A stretch of DNA of 64,000 bases from UMGS1889 sp964540575. GTDB lineage: Bacteria; Bacillota; Clostridia; Oscillospirales; Ruminococcaceae. Below the pieces are notes generated by a model. The model ran no database searches and was not told the origin of the DNA. It was given only the letters and a program-made list of their open reading frames with translations. The stretch spans positions 124,001-188,000 of the forward strand of contig CAZINI010000001.1 of NCBI GenBank assembly GCA_964540575.1, written 5' to 3'. The translations under genes were made by a program, and so were the position numbers. Below are positions 1-7,584 of this stretch, one piece after another. Within the stretch, counting starts at the first letter, position 1; each line of letters begins with the position of its first letter.

Positions 1-461
1 AGGGTATTCAGGGTGCTATGAAGACCGGCGTTCTCGCAGGCTATCCTGTTGTTGACGTTAAGGTTACTCTGTATGATGGATCCTACCACGAGGTCGACTC
101 CTCTGAAATGGCATTCAGCATCGCAGGTTCTATGGCATTCAAGGAGGCTATGAAGAAAGCGGATCCCGTTATCCTCGAGCCTATCATGAAGGTTGCTGTT
201 ATCGTTCCTGAGGATTACATGGGCGATGTTATCGGTGACCTGAACTCCAGAAGAGGTCAGATCCAGGGTATGGAAGCAAGACCCGGTTCTCAGCAGATCA
301 ACGCTCTCGTTCCTCTGTCCGAGATGTTCGGTTATTCCAATGACCTGAGATCCAAGACTCAGGGTCGTGGACAGTACGCAATGGAGCCCGACAGCTACAT
401 TGAAGTTCCTAAGTCCATCTCTGAGAAAATTATGGCTGTCCGCAATAAAAAGGCAGAATAA
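1..461 (+). CDS. fusA: Elongation factor G, C-terminal part (5' end outside window)
   Basis: The reading frame is open from the first bases and ends with TAA at 459-461. It encodes the last part of EF-G, the GTPase that drives ribosomal translocation. Visible family signatures are LAGYPVVDVKV, the DSSEMAFSIAGSMAFKEA segment of domain IV, and domain V starting at EPIMKVAVIVPEDYMGDVIG followed by LNSRRG. An ATG at 18 is internal, not the start. tuf follows after a 119-base gap that carries its own promoter. This is the usual str-operon order, but rpsL and rpsG cannot be seen. Confidence 0.97.
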   Translation, partial: GIQGAMKTGVLAGYPVVDVKVTLYDGSYHEVDSSEMAFSIAGSMAFKEAMKKADPVILEPIMKVAVIVPEDYMGDVIGDLNSRRGQIQGMEARPGSQQINALVPLSEMFGYSNDLRSKTQGRGQYAMEPDSYIEVPKSISEKIMAVRNKKAE

Positions 462-475
462 TTTATAAAAAGTAC

Positions 476-504
476 TTGATATTTTTGCTTATATCTGTTA
501 CAAT
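476..504 (+). promoter_or_regulatory. Sigma-A promoter of tuf
   Basis: TTGATA at 476-481 and TACAAT at 499-504 with a 17-base spacer. It gives tuf independent expression from fusA. Confidence 0.8.
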
Positions 505-521
505 ATAGAATATAGGCTTTA

Positions 522-551
522 GATGCTGCAGGGCTTCGGCTCTGCAACATC
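522..551 (+). other. Hairpin in the tuf leader
   Basis: GATG-TGCAG at the left pairs with CTGCA-CATC at the right, with a G/C-rich top that includes GGCTTCGGCT. It sits in the untranslated leader before the AAGGAGGA ribosome binding site (565-572) and has no T-run. It is probably a stabilising 5' hairpin. Confidence 0.5.
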
Positions 552-580
552 ATAATTTAAATTTAAGGAGGAAACTTCCA

Positions 581-1783
581 ATGGCAAAGGCTAAATTTGA
601 AAGAACCAAACCCCATGTAAACATTGGTACTATCGGTCACGTTGACCACGGTAAGACTACTCTTACAGCTGCTATCACAAAGTATCTTTCCCTTAAGGGT
701 CAGGCTCAGTTCGAGGGCTATGCTGACATCGATAAGGCTCCCGAGGAGAGAGAAAGAGGTATCACAATCAATACTGCTCACGTTGAGTACGAGACTGACA
801 ACCGTCACTATGCTCACGTTGACTGCCCGGGCCACGCTGACTACGTTAAGAACATGATCACCGGTGCTGCTCAGATGGACGGTGCTATCCTCGTTGTTGC
901 TTCTACTGATGGTCCTATGGCTCAGACTAAGGAGCATCTGCTGCTTGCTCGTCAGGTTGGCGTTCCTTACATCGTTGTATTCATGAACAAGGTTGACCAG
1001 GTTGACGATCCCGAGCTTCTCGAGCTCGTTGAGATGGATATCCGTGAGACTCTGGATAAGTACGAGTTCCCCGGCGATGATACTCCTATCATCAAGGGTT
1101 CTGCTTTCCTTGCTCTGGATTCCGCTTCCAAGGATCCTTCCGCTCCTGAGTATGCTTGCATCCAGGAACTGATGGACGCTGTTGACTCTTACATTCCTAC
1201 TCCTGAGAGAAAGGCTGATCTGCCTTTCCTTATGCCTGTTGAGGACGTATTCACCATCACCGGCCGTGGTACTGTTGCTACAGGTAGAGTTGAGAGAGGT
1301 CAGCTCAAGACTTCCGACGAAGTTGAGATCATCGGTCTTACCGACGAGAGAAAGAAGACTGTTGTTACCGGTATCGAAATGTTCAGAAAGATCCTCGACT
1401 ACGCTGAGGCAGGCGATAACATCGGTGCTCTTCTCCGTGGTGTTCAGAGAACAGAGATCGAAAGAGGCCAGGTTCTTTGTAAGCCCGGTTCTATCAACCC
1501 CCACACTAAGTTCAAGGGTCAGGTTTACGTTCTGAAGAAGGAAGAGGGCGGACGTCATACTCCTTTCTTCAACAACTACAGACCTCAGTTCTACTTCAGA
1601 ACAACAGACGTTACAGGCGTTATCACTCTGCCTGCTGACAAGGAAATGTGCATCCCCGGCGATAACGTTTCTATGGACGTTGAGCTCATCACTCCTATCG
1701 CTATCGAAGAGGGACTCCGTTTCGCTATCCGTGAGGGTGGACGTACTGTTGGTTCCGGCGTTGTTACAGCTATCAACGAATAA
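581..1783 (+). CDS. tuf: Elongation factor Tu
   Basis: EF-Tu delivers aminoacyl-tRNA to the ribosome as a GTP complex. The protein has 400 residues, normal for the family. Nucleotide-binding motifs are intact: GHVDHGKTTL (P-loop, about residue 18), DCPGHADY (about 80) and NKVD (about 136). Domains 2 and 3 follow, with GRGTVATGRVERG and the C-terminal EGGRTVGSGVV. The ATG is preceded by AAGGAGGA at 8-base spacing. The codon bias is strong and typical of a very highly expressed gene. A rho-independent terminator follows. Confidence 0.99.
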   Translation: MAKAKFERTKPHVNIGTIGHVDHGKTTLTAAITKYLSLKGQAQFEGYADIDKAPEERERGITINTAHVEYETDNRHYAHVDCPGHADYVKNMITGAAQMDGAILVVASTDGPMAQTKEHLLLARQVGVPYIVVFMNKVDQVDDPELLELVEMDIRETLDKYEFPGDDTPIIKGSAFLALDSASKDPSAPEYACIQELMDAVDSYIPTPERKADLPFLMPVEDVFTITGRGTVATGRVERGQLKTSDEVEIIGLTDERKKTVVTGIEMFRKILDYAEAGDNIGALLRGVQRTEIERGQVLCKPGSINPHTKFKGQVYVLKKEEGGRHTPFFNNYRPQFYFRTTDVTGVITLPADKEMCIPGDNVSMDVELITPIAIEEGLRFAIREGGRTVGSGVVTAINE

Positions 1784-1812
1784 TTTCAGATAGTTTTATA
1801 ACTTTGCTTTTC

Positions 1813-1846
1813 AGGGCTGCTTCGTTTCGGCGGGGCAGTCCTTTTT
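1813..1846 (+). terminator. Terminator after tuf
   Basis: AGG-CTGC pairs with GCAG-CCT around a loop, followed by a run of five to six T. Confidence 0.8.
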
Positions 1847-1865
1847 GTATGCAAAAAGTCAAAAA

Positions 1866-1987
1866 AATTCCCTGCCGAAAAGGGACGACCCATTTGTCAT
1901 TTCGTTGTTGATTTGCGAAATGAGCAAAGTTTGCCGCTCGGTACCGGTAAGATTTCTTTATCGGCACCACCCTAATGACAGGGAATT
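1866..1987. other. Palindromic structured element (possible small RNA or MITE-like repeat)
   Basis: Nine-base terminal inverted repeats AATTCCCTG (1866-1874) and CAGGGAATT (1979-1987) enclose two further strong hairpins. The first is TCATTTCG/CGAAATGA (1897-1904/1916-1923, 11-base loop). The second is GGT-CCGGTAA/TTATCGG-ACC (1940-1950/1958-1968). The result is a closed three-stem shape of about 122 nt between convergent tuf and ferredoxin. Seen as minus-strand RNA, the right end is followed by seven U, like a terminator. No gene is convincing here. I cannot tell whether it is a transcribed RNA downstream of the ferredoxin gene or a mobile palindrome. Confidence 0.45.
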
Positions 1988-2025
1988 GCTTTGTTTACAT
2001 TAAAGGGGATACCCCCGATATGTAA

Positions 2026-2196
2026 TTACTCAGCCTTGGGAGCATCAACAGGACATGTGCCTGCACAAGCACCGCAGTCAATGCAGGTATTTGCATCGAT
2101 AACGAACTTGCCGTCGCCCTCAGAAATAGCTCCTACGGGGCACTCAGCTGCACAAGCACCGCAGGAAATACATTCATCACTGATTTTGTAAGCCAT
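2026..2196 (-). CDS. Small 2[4Fe-4S] ferredoxin
   Basis: A 56-residue clostridial-type ferredoxin that carries low-potential electrons in the cytoplasm. Two cluster-binding motifs are visible, CISCGACAAECP and CIDCGACAGTCP, spaced as in Clostridium ferredoxins. The frame extends upstream to 2274. The ATG at 2196 is preferred because GGAGGTG lies 7-8 bases before it and the protein then begins MAYKISDECISCG, as family members do. A promoter lies at 2247-2274. It converges on tuf and appears monocistronic. Confidence 0.95.
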   Translation of the reverse strand: MAYKISDECISCGACAAECPVGAISEGDGKFVIDANTCIDCGACAGTCPVDAPKAE

Positions 2197-2246
2197 GGAA
2201 TACACCTCCAGATATTTTTCAGATGAGCAAAAGCTCTCTATATAAT

Positions 2247-2274
2247 ATTCTACCATATTTTCAGAAAAAAGCAA
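2247..2274 (-). promoter_or_regulatory. Promoter of the ferredoxin gene
   Basis: On the minus strand, TTGCTT and TAGAAT with a 16-base spacer, about 50 bases before the start codon. Confidence 0.6.
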
Positions 2275-2393
2275 TAGTTTTAAATAAAAAATTATTGGGT
2301 CTTTGTGCTGTCATTTTCTACATGGATAAAATTCGACGTATTTTTCCAAAAGATTAATAAAATCTAAACACTAAAAATATTTTGCTAAAACAG

Positions 2394-2422
2394 TTGAAAT
2401 TCTGCGTGAAATAGGTTACAAT
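2394..2422 (+). promoter_or_regulatory. Promoter of the purine operon leader
   Basis: TTGAAA at 2394-2399 and TACAAT at 2417-2422, spacer 17. Transcription would start near 2429. No Bacillus-type PurBox and no purine riboswitch fold were recognised. The 2275-2393 stretch upstream is AT-rich with nothing else identifiable. Confidence 0.75.
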
Positions 2423-2477
2423 ATAAATATGAGTTTTGTTTAATCTCGTATTATTTTTGCGGATGGAGGTCGTTCTG

Positions 2478-2603
2478 ATGCACAGTTGGCTGCGTTCACC
2501 CGAATGTCCCTATGGCTTTGTTAAGCGTTGCGGGTATCTGCCTGATAATGCGGGATTTTTGTACTCTTTTTCAGACGCAAACGGAATAGGTGTAAGTAAA
2601 TGA
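2478..2603 (+). CDS. 41-residue leader ORF upstream of purE
   Basis: A short ORF between a good sigma-A promoter (2394-2422) and purE. GGAGG at 2465-2469 lies eight bases before the ATG, the same quality of ribosome binding site as the annotated neighbours. The product begins MHSWLRSPECPYGF, has two cysteines (about residues 10 and 18) and ends GIGVSK. I recognise no family. The TGA stop (2601-2603) shares its last base with the first base of a rho-independent terminator stem, so a terminating ribosome would cover that hairpin. It could be a regulatory leader peptide for the purine operon or an independent small protein. The spacing is observed; the function is not known. Confidence 0.55.
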   Translation: MHSWLRSPECPYGFVKRCGYLPDNAGFLYSFSDANGIGVSK

Positions 2604-2630
2604 AACTGTGACAATGGTCGCAGTTTTTTG
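2603..2630 (+). terminator. Intrinsic terminator/attenuator between the leader ORF and purE
   Basis: Ten-base-pair stem AAACTGTGAC/GTCGCAGTTT (one G-U pair) with an AATG loop and a T-run. It lies after the promoter and before purE, so read-through is needed to express the operon from this promoter. Confidence 0.75.
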
Positions 2631-2646
2631 TTTTGGAGGTTTTGAT

Positions 2647-3147
2647 ATGTCAAAAAAAATTGCCGTGATAATGGGCTCTGACAGCGATTTCCCCGTTGTT
2701 AAGAAGGCATTGGAGGAGCTTAAGGCTTATGATGTGCCTTTTGAATGTCATGTTATGTCTGCCCACAGAACTCCCGAGCTGGCAAGCAAATTTGCAGCTT
2801 CCGCTAAAGATAACGGTTTTGGTGTGATTATTTGTGCTGCCGGTATGGCTGCTCATCTTGCGGGAGTTGTTGCAGGTCACACTACACTGCCTGTAATCGG
2901 AATTCCATGCAAGGGTGCTAATTTTGATGGTATGGACGCTCTGCTGGCTACCGTTCAGATGCCTTCGGGTATTCCCGTGGCAACAGTTGCGGTAGATGGT
3001 GCTAAAAACGCTGCCATACTTGCAATTCAGATGCTTGCCCTTTCCGATGAAACGCTTTCCGAAAAGCTTCTTAAGGCTAAGCAGGATATGATCGACGGCG
3101 TTATTGCAAAGGATAAGAAGCTTCAGGACGCAATTAATGCTCTTTGA
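2647..3147 (+). CDS. purE: 5-(carboxyamino)imidazole ribonucleotide mutase (PurE)
   Basis: PurE converts N5-CAIR to CAIR in purine synthesis. The 166-residue protein carries MGSDSD near the N-terminus and MSAHRTP, the signature of class I PurE, which normally needs PurK. No purK is seen in this window. The start is ATG 2647 with GGAGG seven bases upstream. An upstream in-frame start at 2608 lies inside the terminator and is rejected. First enzyme gene of the purine operon. Confidence 0.95.
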   Translation: MSKKIAVIMGSDSDFPVVKKALEELKAYDVPFECHVMSAHRTPELASKFAASAKDNGFGVIICAAGMAAHLAGVVAGHTTLPVIGIPCKGANFDGMDALLATVQMPSGIPVATVAVDGAKNAAILAIQMLALSDETLSEKLLKAKQDMIDGVIAKDKKLQDAINAL

Positions 3148-3161
3148 TTGGAGTATGTACA

Positions 3162-3818
3162 GTGAAAAAGGAGTACAACACCATTCTGTTTGATCTGGAC
3201 GGTACACTTACAGACTCTTCGTCAGGCATAATCAATTCCATTAAGTATGCATTGAATGAGTTGGATGAAAATATTCCCGACGAAGCGACATTTCAGAAAT
3301 TTCTCGGTCCGCCGCTGATCTATTCTTTCACGAACTTCTGCGGTTTTGATGATGAACTTGCAAATCGTGCTGTGAAGCTTTATCGACAGAGATATGACAC
3401 ATACTGTGATATAGAAAATGCTCTCTATGACGGTATATGTGAAACTCTTGACAGATTGCGTTCGGCAGGAAAACGGCTAATTGTTGCCACGTCTAAGCCT
3501 GATGTTTACGCTAATAGAATAGTTTCTCACTTTGGTCTGGATAAGTATTTTGACGCTGTATGCGGAGCAACGCTTGACGAAAGCAGGAATACTAAGACAA
3601 TGGTGATCAAATATGCACTTGAAAGCTGCAATGTGACCGATTTGGAGCACACGCTTATGGTCGGTGACAGAAAGCATGATATTGAAGGTGCTGCGGCTGT
3701 CGGGATCGATTCCATGGGCGTACTTTACGGTTACGGAACACTGTTCGAGCTGCAAACGGCGGGAGCAAACTACATAGCTGCCGGCGTTTCGGATATTGCT
3801 GATATTATCTTACTATAA
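3162..3818 (+). CDS. HAD-family phosphatase (phosphoglycolate phosphatase-like)
   Basis: Haloacid dehalogenase hydrolase of the Gph/PGP subfamily. Motif I is FDLDGTLTDS (nucleophile and acid/base aspartates), motif II ATSKP, and motif IV GDRKHDIEGA. A helical cap domain lies between I and II. The frame opens with a TTG overlapping the purE stop, but GTG 3162 is preferred because GGAG lies eight bases before it. Its place between purE and purC suggests a role with a phosphorylated nucleotide or sugar, such as clearing a side product. That is inference; the substrate cannot be read from sequence. Confidence 0.88.
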   Translation: MKKEYNTILFDLDGTLTDSSSGIINSIKYALNELDENIPDEATFQKFLGPPLIYSFTNFCGFDDELANRAVKLYRQRYDTYCDIENALYDGICETLDRLRSAGKRLIVATSKPDVYANRIVSHFGLDKYFDAVCGATLDESRNTKTMVIKYALESCNVTDLEHTLMVGDRKHDIEGAAAVGIDSMGVLYGYGTLFELQTAGANYIAAGVSDIADIILL

Positions 3819-3841
3819 ATTATTTTTTGGAGGAATTTAAA

Positions 3842-4558
3842 ATGGAAAATCTTGAAAAGAAAGAACAGCTCTATGAGGGCAAGGCTAAAAAGGTTTACGC
3901 TACAAGCAACCCCGACTACGTTATCGTTGACTACAAGGACGATGCTACCGCTTTCAACGGCGAAAAGAAGGGTACTATCAGAGGCAAGGGCGTTGTCAAC
4001 AACAAGATGACCAACTATATGTTTGGTCTGCTTGAAAAGGCAGGCGTTCCCACACATCTTGTTGAGGAGCTTTCCGACAGAGAAACTGTTGTTAAGAAGG
4101 TTGAGATCGTTCCTCTGGAGGTTATCGTAAGAAACGTTGCTGCAGGAAGCTTCTCCAAGAAGCTTGGCATTGCTGAGGGTACTCCTCTCAAGCAGCCTAC
4201 TCTTGAATTCAGCTACAAAAACGACGATTTGGGCGATCCCTTTATCAACAGCTACTATGCTCTCGGTCTGGGACTTGCTACTCAGGAAGAGATCGACACC
4301 ATCACCAAGTATGCCTTCGCTGTAAATGAGTTTATGCTCAAGTTCTTCAAGGAGCATAATATTGACCTTATTGATTTTAAAATCGAATTCGGCAGATACC
4401 ACGGTCAGATCATTCTTGCCGATGAAATTTCGCCCGACACCTGCCGCTTCTGGGACAGCACGACCCATGAAAAGCTTGATAAGGACCGTTTCCGCAGAGA
4501 TATGGGCGGAGTCGAGGAAGCTTATCAGGAAATGATGAAGCGTATTTTTGGTGAATAA
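3842..4558 (+). CDS. purC: SAICAR synthetase (PurC)
   Basis: Phosphoribosylaminoimidazole-succinocarboxamide synthase, which joins aspartate to CAIR using ATP. It begins KKEQLYEGKAKKVYAT, a typical PurC N-terminus. It carries DDATAFNG, the VRNVAAGSFSKKLG stretch and IDFKIEFG. About 239 residues, normal. ATG 3842 is placed by GGAGG at 3829-3833; an in-frame TTG at 3827 lies before that site and is rejected. The PurF-like gene starts two bases after the stop. Confidence 0.97.
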   Translation: MENLEKKEQLYEGKAKKVYATSNPDYVIVDYKDDATAFNGEKKGTIRGKGVVNNKMTNYMFGLLEKAGVPTHLVEELSDRETVVKKVEIVPLEVIVRNVAAGSFSKKLGIAEGTPLKQPTLEFSYKNDDLGDPFINSYYALGLGLATQEEIDTITKYAFAVNEFMLKFFKEHNIDLIDFKIEFGRYHGQIILADEISPDTCRFWDSTTHEKLDKDRFRRDMGGVEEAYQEMMKRIFGE

Positions 4559-4560
4559 TT

Positions 4561-5982
4561 ATGGGTGGCTTTTTCGGCGCAGCGTCCCGTAACGACTGCA
4601 TAAGTGATGTTTTTTTCGGAACAGATTATCATTCACATCTTGGTACAAGACGAGGCGGTATGACTGCATATTCCGACAAGCTGGGATTTCAGAGAAGTAT
4701 TCACAGAATTGAAAATTCACCGTTCAGGACAAAGTTTGAGGCTGATATTGAAGATATGAGCGGCAATCTTTGCATAGGCTGCATCAGCGATTCCGACCCT
4801 CAGCCTATACTTGTTCGTTCTAAACTTGGACTGTATGCTGTCTGCAATATCGGTATCATCAATAATGCGGAACAGCTTCAGAATGAGATACTTGACAGCT
4901 GCTCCGAGAGCTTTGAGGCAATGAGCAGCGGTAAGGTTAATTCAAGCTCGCTTATCGGTGCACTGATCGCTCAGAAGTCATCTATCGTTGAGGGTATCAG
5001 ATATGCACAGTCGAAGATCGACGGCTCTATGTCGCTTCTTATCCTTATGAAGGACGGCATTATCGCTGCCAGGGACAAGCAGGGCAGGCTGCCTATTATC
5101 ATAGGAAAAAGGGAGGACGGCTACTGCTTCTCCTTTGAATCCTTTGCTTTCCAGAAGCTGGGATATGAAACCTATCGTGAACTTCTCCCCGGTGAGATAG
5201 TGAAGATAACTCCCGAAAGCTGTGAAACCTTATCTCCCGGCGGAGATGAGATGAAGATATGCTCCTTCCTGTGGACATATTACGGCTATCCCAATTCCGT
5301 TTATGAGGGTGTTACCGTTGAAACTATGCGAACCAGAAACGGTGAGATAATGGCGGAGCAGGACATCAAAAACGGAAATCTCCCCGATGTTGACTATATA
5401 TGCGGCGTTCCCGATTCGGGAATACCACACGCTATCGGATATGCAAACCGAAGCGGAATACCATTTGCAAGACCTTTCATCAAATATACACCCACTTGGC
5501 CCAGAAGCTTTATGCCTCAGAATCAGTCGATGCGAAACAAGGTGGCAAAGATGAAGCTCATTCCCGTTCACGAGCTGATTGAAGGCAAGAAGCTGCTGTT
5601 TGTTGATGACAGTATCGTCAGAGGCACTCAGATGAGGGAAACGGTTGAATTTCTGTATTCAAACGGTGCTAAAGAGGTTCATATGCGTTCAGCCTGTCCT
5701 CCCATTATGTACGGCTGTAAGTATCTGAACTTCTCCAGAAGCACCTCCGAGCTTGACCTTATCGCAAGGAAGATCATTGACGAGCTGGAGGGTGCAGAGG
5801 GCGTAAAATATATCGAAGAATATGCTGACACAAACACCGAGCGAGGCAAAAAGCTGAGAGCGGAGATCTGTGCAAGACTAAAGCTGACATCTCTTGAATT
5901 CCAGTCCCTTGAGGGTACGACAAAGGCTATCGGTTTAGGCGGCTGCAAGCTTTGCAGCTATTGCTGGAACGGAAAGGGTTGA
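4561..5982 (+). CDS. PurF paralogue lacking the glutaminase cysteine
   Basis: A 473-residue relative of amidophosphoribosyltransferase. The Ntn-type N-terminal domain begins MGGFFGAAS where active PurF has Cys-Gly-Ile/Val-Phe, so the nucleophile Cys1 is replaced by Gly. The HxRYST arginine region reads CISDSDPQP and the HNGNL oxyanion region reads CNIGII, so glutaminase activity should be absent. The C-terminal PRPP-binding domain looks intact: LLFVDDSIVRGTQM with CGVPDSGIPHA and PFIKY. The terminal GCKLCSYCWNGKG matches the iron-sulfur cysteines of PurF-type enzymes. It lies two bases after purC and six bases before canonical purF. Possible roles are an ammonia-dependent or regulatory partner of PurF, or a phosphoribosyltransferase with a different amine. 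This is inference. Confidence 0.85.
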   Translation: MGGFFGAASRNDCISDVFFGTDYHSHLGTRRGGMTAYSDKLGFQRSIHRIENSPFRTKFEADIEDMSGNLCIGCISDSDPQPILVRSKLGLYAVCNIGIINNAEQLQNEILDSCSESFEAMSSGKVNSSSLIGALIAQKSSIVEGIRYAQSKIDGSMSLLILMKDGIIAARDKQGRLPIIIGKREDGYCFSFESFAFQKLGYETYRELLPGEIVKITPESCETLSPGGDEMKICSFLWTYYGYPNSVYEGVTVETMRTRNGEIMAEQDIKNGNLPDVDYICGVPDSGIPHAIGYANRSGIPFARPFIKYTPTWPRSFMPQNQSMRNKVAKMKLIPVHELIEGKKLLFVDDSIVRGTQMRETVEFLYSNGAKEVHMRSACPPIMYGCKYLNFSRSTSELDLIARKIIDELEGAEGVKYIEEYADTNTERGKKLRAEICARLKLTSLEFQSLEGTTKAIGLGGCKLCSYCWNGKG

Positions 5983-5988
5983 GATTAA

Positions 5989-7416
5989 TTGTTTAACAAT
6001 ATTCATGAGGAATGCGGCGTTTTTGCAATTTACAGCAGGAAATCTATGGACGTTGCTATGCAGACTTATCTTGGACTTTATGCACTCCAACATAGGGGAC
6101 AGGAGTCCTGCGGCATCGTTGTAAACGACAGAGGTGTGTTCAGCCATCACAAGGACTTGGGTCTGGTGCACGAGGTTTTCGATAAGGATACTCTTCACAA
6201 GCTTGGCAGCGGAAATATTGCTATCGGGCATGTGAGATATTCCACAACGGGAAACTCTAACCGTTCCAATGCTCAGCCGCTGGTCGTTCGTCACGTTAAA
6301 GGTCCCCTTGCTATCGCTCATAACGGAAATCTTGTTAATGCTAGGGAACTGCGTGAGGAATACGAGCTGAAGGGTGCTATTTTCCACAGCACAAATGATA
6401 CCGAGGTAATATCCTATGCTATCACCGAACAGCGGCTTGTTTGTCCGTCTATCGAGGAGGCGGTCGAGAAGGCTGCCGAAAAGATAAAGGGTGCTTTTTC
6501 GCTGGTTATAATGTCCCCGAAAAAGCTTATCGCTGTAAGAGATCCTATCGGCTTCCGCCCGCTTTCGCTGGGAAGGCTTGACGATGATACCTATGTGGTA
6601 GCTTCGGAAACCTGTGCTTTTGACAGCATCGGAGCTGAGTTTGTGAGGGATATTGAGCCGGGTGAGATACTCGTTATTGATGAGAACGGCTGTCGTTCCA
6701 TTAAGACACACTGCGGAAATAAGCCTAAGCTTTGTGTTTTCGAGTATGTTTATTTTGCACGTCCCGATTCGGTCATCGAAGGATCAAGCGTTCACAAGGC
6801 AAGGCTTAAGGCAGGTGAGTACCTCTGGAAAGAGCATCCTGTTGACGCTGATGTTGTTATGGGCGTTCCCGACAGCGGTCTTGACGCTGCTCTGGGACTT
6901 TCAAGAGCTTCGGGCATACCTTACGGCGTTGGGTTTATCAAAAACAGATATGTGGGACGCACCTTTATTCAGCCAAATCAGGCGGAGCGTACCAATTCCG
7001 TTCGCATCAAGCTGAATGCCATTTCCGACACGGTCAAGGGCAAGAGGATAATACTTGTTGATGACAGTATCGTAAGAGGTACGACCTCGGCAAGAATTGT
7101 CAACCTGCTGAGAGAAGCAGGGGCAAAGGAGATACACATGCGAATATCCTGTCCGCCGTTTATCAACCCTTGTTATTTCGGAACGGATATTGACAGCAAG
7201 GAAAATCTCATTGCCTGCAAAATGTCTGTGGATGAAATCAGAAAGGCTATCGGTGCGGATTCGCTGGGTTATCTCAGCGTTGAGAGCGTAAACAGACTGA
7301 CCGATAATGACCGCTGCGATTTCTGTGACGGCTGCTTTACGGGAAAATATCCCGTTGAAGTTCCTGCCGAAATGCCCAAGGATAAGTTCGAATTTAAGAT
7401 CGGCGAGATACGCTGA
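5989..7416 (+). CDS. purF: Amidophosphoribosyltransferase (PurF)
   Basis: First committed enzyme of purine synthesis: glutamine plus PRPP gives phosphoribosylamine. A TTG start gives an eight-residue propeptide MFNNIHEE followed by Cys9-Gly-Val-Phe, the processed nucleophile. LQHRGQESCGI, IGHVRYSTTG and AHNGNLVN complete the glutaminase site. The PRPP motif is IILVDDSIVRGTT. C-terminal cysteines (CDFCDGCFTG) and an internal Cys near residue 240 suggest a [4Fe-4S]-containing B. subtilis-type enzyme. About 475 residues. It follows the nucleophile-less paralogue directly and is separated from purM by a structured 168-base gap. Confidence 0.96.
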   Translation: MFNNIHEECGVFAIYSRKSMDVAMQTYLGLYALQHRGQESCGIVVNDRGVFSHHKDLGLVHEVFDKDTLHKLGSGNIAIGHVRYSTTGNSNRSNAQPLVVRHVKGPLAIAHNGNLVNARELREEYELKGAIFHSTNDTEVISYAITEQRLVCPSIEEAVEKAAEKIKGAFSLVIMSPKKLIAVRDPIGFRPLSLGRLDDDTYVVASETCAFDSIGAEFVRDIEPGEILVIDENGCRSIKTHCGNKPKLCVFEYVYFARPDSVIEGSSVHKARLKAGEYLWKEHPVDADVVMGVPDSGLDAALGLSRASGIPYGVGFIKNRYVGRTFIQPNQAERTNSVRIKLNAISDTVKGKRIILVDDSIVRGTTSARIVNLLREAGAKEIHMRISCPPFINPCYFGTDIDSKENLIACKMSVDEIRKAIGADSLGYLSVESVNRLTDNDRCDFCDGCFTGKYPVEVPAEMPKDKFEFKIGEIR

Positions 7417-7470
7417 CTGCAAAAACGCATTTCATTTGGAGATTATGAATATTGTAAAGTGAGTAATAGA

Positions 7471-7571
7471 ACCGTCCGCACAGGGAATGCGGACGGTCAT
7501 CGAGAATGATCCGCAGCTGTATTCCGCAGACTGTCAGCTTCGGGTAAACCCCTTATCGAACATTCTGCGGA
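7471..7571 (+). other. Two stable hairpins between purF and purM
   Basis: The first is a perfect 10-bp stem ACCGTCCGCA/TGCGGACGGT (7471-7480/7488-7497) without a T-run. The second is TCCGCAGA/TCTGCGGA (7523-7530/7564-7571) enclosing a smaller GGG/CCC hairpin and ending just before the purM ribosome binding site (7575-7580). They may cause processing, differential mRNA stability or translational control within the operon. Confidence 0.55.
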
Positions 7572-7584
7572 GAAAAGAGGACTT

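Noticed and set aside
563..1558. Long minus-strand frame (331 codons) inside tuf
   Set aside because: It is the complement of a highly biased gene; no start site or family features are present.
2431..2603. Possible 6S RNA or purine/PRPP riboswitch upstream of purE
   Set aside because: The transcript length of about 200 nt and a rod-like fold made 6S RNA tempting, but an ORF with a well-placed Shine-Dalgarno explains the region better and no conserved 6S, purine or PRPP riboswitch core was recognised.
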